From Candidatus Hydrogenedentota bacterium (lineage in GTDB: Bacteria > Hydrogenedentota > Hydrogenedentia > Hydrogenedentales > JAEUWI01): 64,000 nucleotides of DNA. The DNA lies in assembly GCA_016182605.1 (NCBI GenBank), contig JACPGE010000056.1:154964-218963 (forward strand), read 5' to 3'. Below, piece after piece: positions 34,412 through 44,430 of the stretch (position 1 is the stretch's first letter; each line of letters starts with the position of its first letter). The position numbers were made by a program, and so were the translations under genes. The notes beneath the pieces are model-generated. The model saw only the letters and a list, made by a program, of their open reading frames with translations. It was not told the origin of the DNA and did no database searches.

Positions 34412-35368
34412 GTGAATGAAAGACAACACGATTCTTACACAAGATGGAGACGGGGTCTTTCGTATGTCTGGTGGCCATTGCTGGTAAGCGGCGCGCTTGC
34501 GCTCACGGCCTATGCGTTCACCTTCGGCTATGACAAGGTCATCACCCTGGCAGTAATCTATGTAGGCTTCGCGCTTCTCGTGGGGGTGATCGAGCAAGTC
34601 ATGCCGCACAACCCTGCCTGGAACCTGCGCGACGGCCAGGTAATGCAGGATCTCGGCCACACCTTCGTGGGCTCGGTGCTGGCTCCGCGCCTCGCCGATG
34701 GCATGGTCCTCGCCCTCATGGCGGCCCCGCAGGTCTGGCTTGCCGAATATTACGGGGGCACCCTCTGGCCCGGCGGCTGGCCCATCGCGGCTCAAGCGGC
34801 ACTGGCCATCGTACTGGGGGATTTCGGTGGCTATTGGTCCCACCGCCTCGCGCACGAGATTCCCTTCCTCTGGCGCTTTCACGCCTTGCACCACAGCCCG
34901 CTCCGGCTCTACTTTGTAAACACGGGCCGCTTCCATCCCATCGACAGCATGAAGAGCACCCTCATGATCGCGCCGCTCCTCATTCTCCTCGGGGCGCCGG
35001 AAGAAGTGATGTTGTGGCAGATTGCCTTCACGAACTACGTGGGCATTCTTTCGCACTGCAATATCGAGATGCGGTGTGGCTGTCTCAACTTTCTCTTCAA
35101 CACCCCCGGGGTGCATCGCTGGCACCATTCGCGTCTGCCCCGCGAGGCCGACAACAACTACGGCGAGAATGTCATGATCTATGACCTTCTCTTCCGGACC
35201 CACCTGAACCCGGACCGCCCCCCGCCCGTCGATCTCGGAATCAAGGCGGCCATCCCTTCCGGATTCACCGCACAATTGCTCTCTCCACTCCACTTCGACG
35301 CCCTGGAAGCCGAAGGTGCCCGCCTGCGCGCGCTCGCCTCCCTCGAAACGGACACTGCGAACGATTGA
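34412..35368 (+). CDS. Sterol desaturase / fatty acid hydroxylase family membrane protein
   Basis: 318 residues from GTG 34412 (GGTGGAAG just upstream; GTG 34397 would add five residues). Hydrophobic segments flank the di-iron His boxes HRLAH, HALHH and HRWHH, diagnostic of the FA_hydroxylase superfamily. It should insert or use oxygen on a lipid, sterol, hopanoid or carotenoid-like substrate in the membrane. The substrate is unknown and there is no lipid operon alongside. The gene appears monocistronic. Confidence 0.9.
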   Translation: MNERQHDSYTRWRRGLSYVWWPLLVSGALALTAYAFTFGYDKVITLAVIYVGFALLVGVIEQVMPHNPAWNLRDGQVMQDLGHTFVGSVLAPRLADGMVLALMAAPQVWLAEYYGGTLWPGGWPIAAQAALAIVLGDFGGYWSHRLAHEIPFLWRFHALHHSPLRLYFVNTGRFHPIDSMKSTLMIAPLLILLGAPEEVMLWQIAFTNYVGILSHCNIEMRCGCLNFLFNTPGVHRWHHSRLPREADNNYGENVMIYDLLFRTHLNPDRPPPVDLGIKAAIPSGFTAQLLSPLHFDALEAEGARLRALASLETDTAND

Positions 35369-35390
35369 TTTCGCACCGTCCAATTCCCAT

Positions 35391-35419
35391 TTGACACCCC
35401 GCCTTTGCAGTGCTAGCAT
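35391..35419 (+). promoter_or_regulatory. Strong promoter of the propeller surface protein
   Basis: A consensus TTGACA (35391-35396), a 17-bp spacer and TAGCAT (35414-35419) preceded by TGC (extended -10). Confidence 0.75.
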
Positions 35420-35506
35420 GACAGGAGCTTCACAGCACACACGGGGGGGATCCCGCGGGGCAATTTCGGGACGCATCGCAGCACCTGCTGCACGGAGAGT
35501 ACACTT

Positions 35507-37255
35507 ATGCAAGCACGTCACAGCCGTATCTTCTTGTTTCTAATTTCCATCGTGTTGGGTATCGCGCCAGCTATAGGCGCGCAAACGTACTCGCTAAGCG
35601 ATCCGGTGGCATTGGTCGCGGACAGCTTTTACGACGGCGCGGCCGGGCCAGGTGCGTCCGAGTCCGCATCCGGGCGGCTCATCTTTGCCGGTGAGCCCTC
35701 CAAGGCCGGCGACCGCATTGCCTTTGTGGGGATAGACAGAAGCCTCACGGGCTACGGCTACTATGTGGTGGATATAGGCGCGCCCGAAAGCTGGCGGCGC
35801 ATCGCGGGGCCGGTCGGGGGGGATATTGCCACCCCGCTTGGCTGGTCGTCCGATGACAGCCATGTCTTTGCCAATCGCGCCCGCATCAATGTCACAACGG
35901 GAGAGGTGACCCCGGTCAACTATGTTGTGGATGGCAATTCCTATGCGCTCAATGATGGCAACGCCACGGCCAAGTCTTCGGGCAACTGGGTCATCGGCGT
36001 GCGGCTTCACCAAATCATTGCCATGCCCGTGCTTATGGATGGCAGCCTGGATCCCGGCAGAGAATCCACTACCTTGACGAACTTCCCCGATACATCCTCG
36101 GGTGTGGAATGGCCCACGGTGAGTCCAAGCGGGAATCAGATCGGTTTTGCCTGGATGACCTACCTGCCCCTCGTAAACCCCGGAGATCCGGATCTGAGTG
36201 ATGTCTACGTGTTGAAAAACGTGGACGCGATCCTCGCTGCGCCGAAAGAACCGGGAACCTCCATCTCCACGCTCGCGCCCACTTCCCTCAACGATCCCAA
36301 TATCGTGACCATTCGGACCACCGAAGACAGTGTGGACAACTTTGCCCACGTCCCCACATTCTCGCAGGATGAGTCGCTCGTCATCTATGGGGAAGACTGG
36401 TACAACGTCTTCAACGACGACGAGATACTGGAAACCATGGCCGTTGGCAACTGGGATGTGATGATCTCCAGTGCCGATGGCAGTGGTGCGGACTACCGCA
36501 TTGTAGACGAAGATCCCATGAACGTGGAGAACGCCCTCGTCCATGCGGTTACCCCGGGCGGCATCCGCATCATCTATGTGGGAGGCGGTGGCTTTGACAT
36601 GCGGCTCTACGCCGTCAGCCTGGAGTCCAACAACGCAGTGGAAGGCGACGACGTCTCCAACACCACCGTGGAGGTGGACTTGGGCGGTGGCGAAATTCTC
36701 GAAGTAAACCTCAACGACAACGCAGTGCAGATACCTGAATCCGCCACGGAGCCGGTGGTCATCGGCGATGCGAGCGAGACCACCGTGGTGCTTCCGCCGG
36801 CACAGATCGTGGAGTTCCCCTCGGGCGTGCCGCAGGCCATCAGCATCACTACGCCGGTGAATCCCGTGGAAGAAATACAACTTCCTCCGAATGTGGACGC
36901 CATTCCCGTATTGCGTGAATTCGGCCCCTCGGGCACAAACTTCTATCCGCCGGTTCTGATCACCCTTTCCTACACCGACGCCGAAGTTATGGGCCTTATC
37001 GAGGCCAATCTCCAGCCCTTCCTATTCAACAGCACATCCATGCTCTTCGAGCCGCTCAATCCCGCAGACATCGTGGCGCGGGACACAGTCAACAACACCA
37101 TTACGTTCAAGGTGAGCCACTTCTCGGTCTATGGTTTGGGCGGGGGAGAGGTGCCGATGCCGCTTTCGGCTTGGGCTTGGGCCGGTGCCTTCATCGGGCT
37201 GCTCCTCGCGGCGCTCTACCGCTTGCGCCGCGGCGAAAAGGCGCTGACTGCCTGA
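35507..37255 (+). CDS. Exported TolB-like beta-propeller protein with VPLPA-type C-terminal tail
   Basis: 582 residues; signal peptide ending near AIGAQ (26). The middle resembles WD40-like/PD40 propeller blades: TVSPSGNQIGFAWMTY and PTFSQDESLVIYGEDW carry the blade phrase of a residue pattern followed by a hydrophobic strand. The tail VPMPLSAW, then a hydrophobic helix, then RLRRGEK matches the tripartite VPLPA/PEP-CTERM plan and parallels the tail of the FG-GAP protein. It is therefore a probable exosortase substrate displayed at the surface or released. The function is unknown. A strong promoter and a terminator bracket it. Confidence 0.82.
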   Translation: MQARHSRIFLFLISIVLGIAPAIGAQTYSLSDPVALVADSFYDGAAGPGASESASGRLIFAGEPSKAGDRIAFVGIDRSLTGYGYYVVDIGAPESWRRIAGPVGGDIATPLGWSSDDSHVFANRARINVTTGEVTPVNYVVDGNSYALNDGNATAKSSGNWVIGVRLHQIIAMPVLMDGSLDPGRESTTLTNFPDTSSGVEWPTVSPSGNQIGFAWMTYLPLVNPGDPDLSDVYVLKNVDAILAAPKEPGTSISTLAPTSLNDPNIVTIRTTEDSVDNFAHVPTFSQDESLVIYGEDWYNVFNDDEILETMAVGNWDVMISSADGSGADYRIVDEDPMNVENALVHAVTPGGIRIIYVGGGGFDMRLYAVSLESNNAVEGDDVSNTTVEVDLGGGEILEVNLNDNAVQIPESATEPVVIGDASETTVVLPPAQIVEFPSGVPQAISITTPVNPVEEIQLPPNVDAIPVLREFGPSGTNFYPPVLITLSYTDAEVMGLIEANLQPFLFNSTSMLFEPLNPADIVARDTVNNTITFKVSHFSVYGLGGGEVPMPLSAWAWAGAFIGLLLAALYRLRRGEKALTA

Positions 37256-37288
37256 GCCGTCAACCGTAGATATGCATCGTCCGGCTTG

Positions 37289-37319
37289 CGCCCCGGGGTG
37301 GCACACCTTGGGGCGTTTT
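37289..37319 (+). terminator. Rho-independent terminator
   Basis: CGCCCCGGGGTG (37289-37300), loop GCA, CACCTTGGGGCG (37304-37315) with two G-T pairs, then TTTT. Confidence 0.8.
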
Positions 37320-37460
37320 CTATATGCTTGCCGCGCCGGGAGCCGTGGCAGTAGCGGCTCTGGCTATCCGCTATGCCGCGCTGGCTGGACGCCCATGTTT
37401 TTTGTGGCGGCATTCGGTGCAATCCTGTGCCCCATCACGGCCCCAAGGAGTACTTGACCG

Positions 37461-40400
37461 ATGTTACGTCAATTCTCGATCAGTGCAATTCTGATTCTGG
37501 CCCCGTCCACCCTGGCGCTCGACCCCGTGGTGGAAGCGCCGAAGAGCGGCTATGATCCGGGGCTGGCGCCGGCTTCCCCCGAAGGTCAGGACGCCATTGC
37601 GCGGTTCACCATGGAAGCGGGGCTCCGCGTCTCGCTCGTCGCGGCGGAACCCATGCTGGCGAACCCGGTTTGCCTTTACATCGACTACAACAACAAACTC
37701 TATGTCGCCGAGACCTACCGCCACCATCATGGCGTGACGGACATGCGCGGCCATACGGAGTGGCTGATCGATGATCTCGCCGCGCGCACGGTGGAAGACC
37801 GTCTCGTGGCCATGAAGGACAATCTGGGCGACGGCTTTGCCTCCTATTCCAAAGAACAGGATCGCGTGCGCTACCTGGAGGATCGGGACAACGATGGCGT
37901 CTTCGATCGCTCCACGGTCTTTGCGGACGGGTTTAACGACGCCCTGGCGGGTATCGGCGCCGGGCTCCTCTCGGATCGCGGGGACATTTATTACACCTGT
38001 ATTCCAGAACTGTGGCGATTGAAGGACGTGGACGGCGACGGTGTGGCCGATGAGCGCAAGGTGATGAGTTCCGGCTATGGCGTGCACATTAATTTTCTGG
38101 GCCACGATCTGCACGGACTGCGGAAAGGCCCGGACGGCCGCATCTACTTCTCCATCGGCGATCGCGGGGTCCACATCAAAACCCTGGAAGGCACGATCAT
38201 CGACGATCCGGATACCGGCCTGGTGCTGCGTTGCGAGCCGGACGGCAGCGGCCTGGAAGTGGTGCATCGTGGTTTGCGCAATCCCCAGGAACTCGTCTTT
38301 GACGATTACGGCAATCTCTTCACCGGCGACAACAACAGCGATGGCGGCGATCAGGCCCGCTGGGTCTGGCTCGTGGAGCAGGGCGACAGCGGCTGGCGCA
38401 TTGGTTACCAGTGGATGAAGACCCCGGTGCTGCGCGGGCCATGGAACGACGAGAAGATGTGGGAGCCGTACCATGAGGGCCAGCCCGCCCACATCCTGCC
38501 GCCCATCGCCAATATCGGCGCCGGGCCCTCGGGCCTGACCTACTACCCGGGCACAGGACTGAGCGATGCCTACCGGGGGCACTTCTTCCTGTGCGATTTT
38601 CGTGGGGATGCCGACCGCAGTCTGATTCACACGTTCAGCCTGGAGCCCGATGGCGCGTCGTTCAAGGTGGCCAAGCAGCGCCCCTTCATCGAGCACGTGC
38701 TCGCCACCGATGCCGATTTCGGTGTGGCCGGCGGACTCTATGTTTCAGACTGGACCCAGGGCTGGGATCAGCCGAAGAAGGGCCGCATCTACCGTGTGCA
38801 ATCTTTGGGTGAGAATGCGGAAGAGACCGCGGCGGCCCGTGCCCTGCTCGAAGCGGGGATGACGCAGCGCAGCGTGGCGGAATTGGCCGAACTGTTGTCA
38901 CACGCGGATCAGCGTGTGCGTCTTGAGTCCCAGTGGGCCCTGGCGGAGCGTGGGGAAGAGGGTCTGCACGCCCTGTTGAACACCGCGAGCAATTGCGAAG
39001 TCCTCCTGGCCCGTCTTCATGGCATCTGGGGCGCGGGGCAGTTCCTGCGCCGTGGTCAATGCGCACCCGATCCGCTCCTGGCGCTCCTCGGCGATGCGGA
39101 AGCAGAGGTCCGAACCCAGGCCGCGCGCGTGCTCGCGGAATCCCACTGCGCCGCCGCCGTGCCCGGTTTCGGCGCCTTGCTCTCCGACGCATCGGCCCGA
39201 GTACGTTTTTTCGGCGCGCAGGGACTGGGGCTCGTTCCGCGTTCCGGCGACCCCGCGATTCAACAGGCGATCATAGCGCTGCTTGCGGAAAACGACAACC
39301 TCGATGCCTACCTGCGCTATGCCGGTGTCATGGCTCTCAAGGCGCAGTTCAGCGTGGACGAACTTGCAGGGTTGCGCGTGCATCCCGCGCCTGCGGTGCG
39401 CCTGGCCGCTGTCCTTGCCCTCCGCCGTCTCGCCGATCCCGCTGTGGCCGGTTTTCTCGGCGACCCCGTGCCGGGCATCATCGTGGAAGCGGCACGCGCC
39501 ATCAATGACGCTCCCATTCCGGGTGCTTACGGCGATCTTGCGGCCCTCAGCATGCGGAGGGACCTGGAGGCATTGGGCGGTGGCGCTCTGGTGCGCCGTG
39601 TCTTGAACGCCCACTACCACGTGGCAGGCAGGCAAAACGTGGACGCCGTGGCACAACTGGCAGAAGGCCCGTCCCAGACCGAGAGCACGCGCGTGATGGC
39701 CCTGAACATGCTCGGCCAGTGGGGCAAGCCCTCGCCCCTCGATCCCGTTACGGGCGCCTACCAGCCTTTCGAAACCGGTAGCGTGGACGATGCGCGCGGC
39801 GCCGCGGAACGGATCGTTCGTGCGGCGCTGGAGGAAGCTTCGGGCGATGTGCTCGTGGCCATGATTGAGGTGGTGGGCACACTCGGGCTGGAGGACTTTG
39901 CCCCGAAGCTCACGGCGTTACTTGATGAGCGTGGCATCATGATCAAGACCAAGCTGGCCGCGCTCGATGCGCTTGCGAAGCTCAACGCCCCCGACTGGGA
40001 GGCCACGCTCCTGCGGACGCTGGAGGCGCGGCAAGGCAAGGTACGCGCATCGGCCCTGACCTATCTGGCCAAGATTGCGCCAGAGAAGGCGGTCGCCCGA
40101 CTGGAGTCCACCCTCGTGCAGGGGGAACTGGAGGAGAAGCGGGCCTCGCTGGAACTGATGGGCTACTTCGAAGATCCCGCGATTGGCGCGCTCCTCGCGC
40201 AGTGGGTGGGCAAGCTGGCCGATGGCAGTGCGCCGCCGGAGCTGGCGCTGGACGTCTATCGCGCCGCGGAACGCTCGGAATTTCCCGCGGTTGTGGATGC
40301 ATTCAAGGCCTTGACGCTGGCCTACGAAGCGGCGCCCGGCACGAAGTACCAGCTTGCCCTCGTTGGGGGCAATGCTGAGAGCGGGAAGAATGTGTTCCTC

Positions 40401-40940
40401 ACCAAGATCGAGACCTCCTGTCTGCGCTGTCACGCCTACACCGATGCGGGCAGCAGTGTGGTGGGGCCCGACCTGAGTCATGTCGGATCGCGTCTGAAGC
40501 GCGAGGAGCTACTGGAGTCGATCGTGAAACCCAATGCGAAGATCGCCGTGGGTTTCGAGACGGTCATGATCCGCACGAGTGACGGCAAACGCAAGATCGG
40601 GCGCGTCCTGGAAGAGTCCGGAGCGGAGGTGAAGCTGGTGCTCACACAGAACGACGAAGACGAATACGATCCCTTCGCCGATGAATCGGAGAATCCACAC
40701 AGCACGGTGGACGTTGTGGCCGAACATGGCGACGGCGGACCGCACCCCGAGTTCAAGACCATCACCATTCCCAAGGATACCATCGCGCACCGGCAGGGAA
40801 CCCTGTCCTCCATGCCCGAGGATCTGGTGAAGTACCTGACCCTATCCGAACTCCGGGACCTGGTGGCGTTTCTTGCGGGTAGTGTGGAAGCAGTCCCTGT
40901 GGCGCCGGTGGCCGCCGCACCGGCCGGAGACGGGGCTTGA
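37461..40940 (+). CDS. PVC-type membrane-bound dehydrogenase-like protein with HEAT repeats and cytochrome c domain
   Basis: 1159 residues with a signal peptide. Residues about 40-460 form a beta-propeller of the sugar/sorbosone dehydrogenase-like type common in Planctomycetes and Verrucomicrobia (DRDNDGVFDRSTVF, GLRNPQELVFDDYGNLFTGD). About 460-960 are HEAT-like alpha repeats. A C-terminal cytochrome c domain carries the heme site C987-x2-C990-H991 (CLRCH), followed by GPDLSHVGSRL, the distal region with the likely Met/His. This is the typical three-part Pirellula/Verrucomicrobium heme protein. It probably oxidises a carbohydrate or other organic substrate in the periplasm, passing electrons to the heme. 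The substrate is unknown. Confidence 0.92.
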   Translation: MLRQFSISAILILAPSTLALDPVVEAPKSGYDPGLAPASPEGQDAIARFTMEAGLRVSLVAAEPMLANPVCLYIDYNNKLYVAETYRHHHGVTDMRGHTEWLIDDLAARTVEDRLVAMKDNLGDGFASYSKEQDRVRYLEDRDNDGVFDRSTVFADGFNDALAGIGAGLLSDRGDIYYTCIPELWRLKDVDGDGVADERKVMSSGYGVHINFLGHDLHGLRKGPDGRIYFSIGDRGVHIKTLEGTIIDDPDTGLVLRCEPDGSGLEVVHRGLRNPQELVFDDYGNLFTGDNNSDGGDQARWVWLVEQGDSGWRIGYQWMKTPVLRGPWNDEKMWEPYHEGQPAHILPPIANIGAGPSGLTYYPGTGLSDAYRGHFFLCDFRGDADRSLIHTFSLEPDGASFKVAKQRPFIEHVLATDADFGVAGGLYVSDWTQGWDQPKKGRIYRVQSLGENAEETAAARALLEAGMTQRSVAELAELLSHADQRVRLESQWALAERGEEGLHALLNTASNCEVLLARLHGIWGAGQFLRRGQCAPDPLLALLGDAEAEVRTQAARVLAESHCAAAVPGFGALLSDASARVRFFGAQGLGLVPRSGDPAIQQAIIALLAENDNLDAYLRYAGVMALKAQFSVDELAGLRVHPAPAVRLAAVLALRRLADPAVAGFLGDPVPGIIVEAARAINDAPIPGAYGDLAALSMRRDLEALGGGALVRRVLNAHYHVAGRQNVDAVAQLAEGPSQTESTRVMALNMLGQWGKPSPLDPVTGAYQPFETGSVDDARGAAERIVRAALEEASGDVLVAMIEVVGTLGLEDFAPKLTALLDERGIMIKTKLAALDALAKLNAPDWEATLLRTLEARQGKVRASALTYLAKIAPEKAVARLESTLVQGELEEKRASLELMGYFEDPAIGALLAQWVGKLADGSAPPELALDVYRAAERSEFPAVVDAFKALTLAYEAAPGTKYQLALVGGNAESGKNVFLTKIETSCLRCHAYTDAGSSVVGPDLSHVGSRLKREELLESIVKPNAKIAVGFETVMIRTSDGKRKIGRVLEESGAEVKLVLTQNDEDEYDPFADESENPHSTVDVVAEHGDGGPHPEFKTITIPKDTIAHRQGTLSSMPEDLVKYLTLSELRDLVAFLAGSVEAVPVAPVAAAPAGDGA

Positions 40941-40998
40941 CGTTCTGGCGCGGTGCAAGTAGCATTAGTCCGTGCAAAAAACATGAAGGGATTGGGCC

Positions 40999-41466
40999 AT
41001 GCGCGCATTGGATGCAACTTTTGTCGGGTTGATTACGGAGCGTTTCAACGGGTTGCCCGTGGATGCCCGGCCGAAGTGGGGCAAGATGAACCGCAATCAG
41101 GCCATTGGCCATTTGAACATGACGGCACTCTACGTTCTGGGCAACGGGCCCTCCTTTAACTTTCGCGGAAACCTCCTCACACGCCATGTATTCCGTCCGC
41201 TGCTGGTGAACGGTTGGATGAATTTTCCCCACAACATCAAGCTCCCCGCCCCCAAGGGATTGACGGAGATGCCGCCCCCTCCGGAAGGCACCGTGCCGGA
41301 GTTTCGCGCAAACCTGCTGGATTTCATCCAAAAGCGGGACCAGGGCCTGATTGAGTCGCGGATACACCCCTTCTTTGGCCCGCTCACGCTGAAGGAATGG
41401 TCCAAGTTTCAGGTGGGACACATCCGCCATCACATGCTCCAATTCGGCATCGCGGACGGGATCTAA
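40999..41466 (+). CDS. DUF1569 family protein (DinB-like fold)
   Basis: 155 residues. The pattern of this family is visible: PKWGKMNRNQAIGHLNMTAL near the N-terminus and KEWSKFQVGHIRHHMLQFG at the C-terminus. The latter contains spaced His residues that in DinB-like four-helix bundles often bind a metal. The function is unknown. It sits 58 bp after the cytochrome gene and before serB, which has its own promoter, so it may share a transcript with the cytochrome gene. Confidence 0.8.
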   Translation: MRALDATFVGLITERFNGLPVDARPKWGKMNRNQAIGHLNMTALYVLGNGPSFNFRGNLLTRHVFRPLLVNGWMNFPHNIKLPAPKGLTEMPPPPEGTVPEFRANLLDFIQKRDQGLIESRIHPFFGPLTLKEWSKFQVGHIRHHMLQFGIADGI

Positions 41467-41479
41467 GCGCGGAGCCCGC

Positions 41480-41508
41480 TTGATTACGCGCCACGGATAC
41501 CGTAGCAT
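41480..41508 (+). promoter_or_regulatory. Promoter of serB
   Basis: TTGATT (41480-41485), a 17-bp spacer and TAGCAT (41503-41508), about 45 bp before the start. Confidence 0.6.
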
Positions 41509-41553
41509 ACGCTCCTTTCCAGCCCCATTTGTTGCAGTATCCAGGGTTGATCC

Positions 41554-42774
41554 ATGCGCGAAATTCTCCTTATCTCTGTCCGTGGCGAAGACCGTCCCGG
41601 CGTGACCTCATCGCTCACCCGCATTCTCGCGGAGCACGACGCCACCGTGCTGGATATCGGCCAGGCCGTCATCCACGAGGGGCTGAACCTCGGCATGATG
41701 GTGGAGGTGCCGGCCACGGACCATTCGTCCGCGCTGCTGAAGGAACTGCTCTTCTGCGCCCACGAGCTGGACATGAAGATCAAGTTCACACCGATCTCGG
41801 AGCAACAATACGCCCACTGGGTCGAACAGCAGGGGAAGGAGCGCTATATCATCACGATACTCGGCCTGCGCCTCACTGCGCGGCACATTGCCGGGGTGTC
41901 GAGTGTGCTCGCGGCGCATGGGCTCAACATCGACATCATCCACCGGCTCTCCGGGCGCATCCCGCTGGAGCCGGGGAAGAAGGTGCCCTACGCCTGCGTG
42001 GAAATGTCGGTGCGCGGCACGCCGCCCGACGGCACGGCCCTGCGCCAGGCCTTCCTGCTGCTTTCGCATGAGCAGGGCATCGACATCGCGTTTCAGAAGG
42101 ACGACCTCTACCGGCGCAACCGCCGCGTCATCGCTTTTGACATGGACTCCACGCTGATTCAGACCGAGGTCATCGACGAACTCGCGGAGGCGGCGGGCAA
42201 GCGTGCCGCCGTGAGCGCCATCACGGAGGCGGCCATGCGCGGCGAACTCGATTTTCAGCAAAGCTTGCGCAAGCGTCTCTCCCTTTTGAAGGGGCTGGAT
42301 GCCGGCACCCTCGCCGGCATCGCGGAGCGCCTCCCGCTTACCGATGGGGTGGAACACCTCTTCCAGACGCTGAAGACCCTCGGCTACAAGACTGCCATCA
42401 TTAGCGGCGGCTTCACCTACTTCGGCGAATTCCTCCAGAAGAAGCTTGGGGTCGACTATGTTTTCGCGAACGAACTGGAGATCGTGGACGGCAAACTCAC
42501 CGGCAACGTCGTGGGCGAGATCGTCGACGGCCCGAAAAAGGCCGCGTGCCTCCGCGCCATCGCGGAGCAGGAACACATCAGCCTGCAGCAGGTCATCGCC
42601 GTGGGCGACGGCGCCAACGACCTGCCCATGCTCAGAGAGGCCGGCCTGGGCATTGCCTTCCAGGCGAAGCCGCTGGTGAAGCAAAGCGCGGAACAGAGCC
42701 TCAGTTCGGTGGGGCTGGACGGCATTTTGTACCTGCTGGGGCTCCGCGATCGGGACACCGGCCGGGCGATGTAG
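41554..42774 (+). CDS. serB: Phosphoserine phosphatase with two ACT domains
   Basis: 406 residues. It dephosphorylates O-phosphoserine to serine. The HAD catalytic motif is FDMDSTLIQTE, with nucleophile D196 and general acid D198. GDGANDLPMLREAGLGIA is motif IV, and ISGGFTYF and KPLVKQ-like elements match SerB. Residues about 1-85 and 95-180 are two ACT domains, the MtSerB2-type layout, which bind serine and regulate activity. Length and motifs agree. The gene is followed by a 2-kb gene-poor stretch. Confidence 0.93.
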   Translation: MREILLISVRGEDRPGVTSSLTRILAEHDATVLDIGQAVIHEGLNLGMMVEVPATDHSSALLKELLFCAHELDMKIKFTPISEQQYAHWVEQQGKERYIITILGLRLTARHIAGVSSVLAAHGLNIDIIHRLSGRIPLEPGKKVPYACVEMSVRGTPPDGTALRQAFLLLSHEQGIDIAFQKDDLYRRNRRVIAFDMDSTLIQTEVIDELAEAAGKRAAVSAITEAAMRGELDFQQSLRKRLSLLKGLDAGTLAGIAERLPLTDGVEHLFQTLKTLGYKTAIISGGFTYFGEFLQKKLGVDYVFANELEIVDGKLTGNVVGEIVDGPKKAACLRAIAEQEHISLQQVIAVGDGANDLPMLREAGLGIAFQAKPLVKQSAEQSLSSVGLDGILYLLGLRDRDTGRAM

Positions 42775-42991
42775 GGCCGGGGGCTTTCATGCTCTATGGC
42801 AGGAACTTGCACCGGGCTGTGGACGCGATGGACGGTATGGACGTGCGTGAACGAGGGGGGGGAAAGGACTGGGGGAAGAATCAAACCACGAATGAACACC
42901 GATGCACTCGAATGGGGAGGGGGGAGGTGTTGCGAAACGAGGGGTCGGGGAATGCGGGCGGGACGCCCCACCACACAAGTGGCCGAGTCTG

Positions 42992-43740
42992 GCTGCTCCT
43001 CGCACAACGAACGCAGGGGATTGCAGGGCAGCGTTCCGGGGACAGCCCCGCGCCGGTGCAGGGCGGCGCTGTGGGGGTAGGGAGATCCGCACCCGGCGGG
43101 GGACAGCCCCTCGAACAAACAGCCCATGCCTCCGGCAAGTCCACGGGCTTCACCGAGCGCTTACCTTTAGATCCCAAGGGGGCTGTCCCTGCCGGCGCTA
43201 CAAACGCCGATTCCGCAGCAGCATCCCCCACCGGCGAGGGGCTGTCCCCGGGAACCACGCCGGACAACGCCTGATCTCAATCACTGTCGTCATCGCGACG
43301 CATCTGTCTTCTCGAACGCAGTGAGCGATCTCCTCCTCCAAGAGCCCGGGTGCAAGTAGTCCTTCAGCTCAATCGAACCCGCACACGCCGCTCCGAAGTA
43401 GCCCTTCGCCCGACGAGCGCAGGGATTACTGGGTAAATCACGCTGACTGCGCACCAACTGACCCCTGTCGGTGCAGGTTGCCGGGCGTAAGCGGGAGCGT
43501 CTGCATTCCAGGGGGCGTGGTTGCATGCGCAAGCCGTGCACTTCGACGCGCCAATCACGACGCTCATCGAGCGACGTGCTACTCTGGAGGCGCTGAAGCG
43601 GACTTCAATCGAGGCTGCGCTAAAGTAGCTCCTTGCACGACGAACGCGGGGATTGCAGGGCAGCGTTCGGGGACAGCCCCCTCGAACAAACAGCCCATGC
43701 CTCCGGCAAGTCCACGGGCTTCACCGGGCGCTTACTTCAG
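42992..43740. repeat. Interspersed direct repeats with GGGGACAGCCCC motif
   Basis: The dodecamer GGGGACAGCCCC or its inverse occurs at 43038-43049, 43099-43110, 43238-43249 (inverse), 43669-43680, and with one mismatch at 43179-43190 (inverse). A longer repeat occurs twice. Copy 1 is 42992-43049 and 43099-43164, split by 49 bp; copy 2 is the nearly contiguous 43625-43735. The identical stretch includes tcgaacaaacagcccatgcc. The surrounding frames show no protein family. It looks like remnants of an intergenic repeat family or deletion scars. Confidence 0.7.
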
Positions 43741-43894
43741 TTCCACATTTGCCAGCATGCACGGCGGTATCGCCAGTCAGCCCGTGCTATCCCCTGCCTG
43801 GTGAAGACCGGCGCCATTGTCTCGCGGAGCACAGCTCAGCGCGTTCCAGGAGGAGCGTGTTGCCAGAAAAGGTTGAAGTGGTGAGACATGCGGG

Positions 43895-44430
43895 TTATCC
43901 GGATTGTTGCGCGATGAAATCGGCCCAGATCGCGGCGCCGACAGCGACGATTTCTTCGGGGTCGAACAGGGTCTCCGGCGTCAGACCGAAAAGCTCTTCG
44001 ACATGTTGCACCGTCCTTCGATCTTGCGTGCGTTCACCGGCCAGATCTATTGCGTCGAGTTGGGTGGATTGAATTTGGGCGTCCCGAAGCGCCTGCAAAC
44101 AGGGCTTCCTGGTCAATTGGAGCACTTCATCCAGGTCGTGGAGATCGCCCGTATCGGACTGTCCGTTGCAGGAGAGGACCTCTTGCCGTCCTTCGTTGAA
44201 TGCGATAATGCTCACGTCGAAGCATTTCGCCGGCAGATCAAAGACGAGGATCTTCCTGTCGCTGCCACGCAACTGTGCGGCTGCAAGTGCGGGTTGGGGG
44301 TTCGTTCCATCGGTGTGCTTCGATGCTGATAACCGTCAACACGCGCCAAGACCACCGGGTTCCAGTCGTGAACCTCGGCCAAGAGCCCCATGGCAGGGCG
44401 CAGGCTAATCCCGGCAACGTCATCCATAGC
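43895..44430 (-). pseudogene. Decayed Hsp70 (DnaK) gene with internal deletions
   Basis: Reading the minus strand, the first segment (44427 down to about 44280) contains AGISLRPAMGLLAEVHDWNP and VVLARVDG, aligning with the start of the Hsp70 nucleotide-binding domain (GIDLGTTNS, then PVVIANAEG). After a frame change, 44272-43895 reads RKILVFDLPAKCFDVSII (Hsp70: VFDLGGGTFDVSI), then LQALRDAQIQSTQLDAIDLA, then LFDPEEIVAVGAAIWADFIA (Hsp70: NPDEAVALGAA). The order is right, but about 130 residues are missing before VFDL and more after it, and both ATP-binding loops are corrupted. It is therefore non-functional as a chaperone. No intact hsp70 is seen in this window. Confidence 0.75.
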
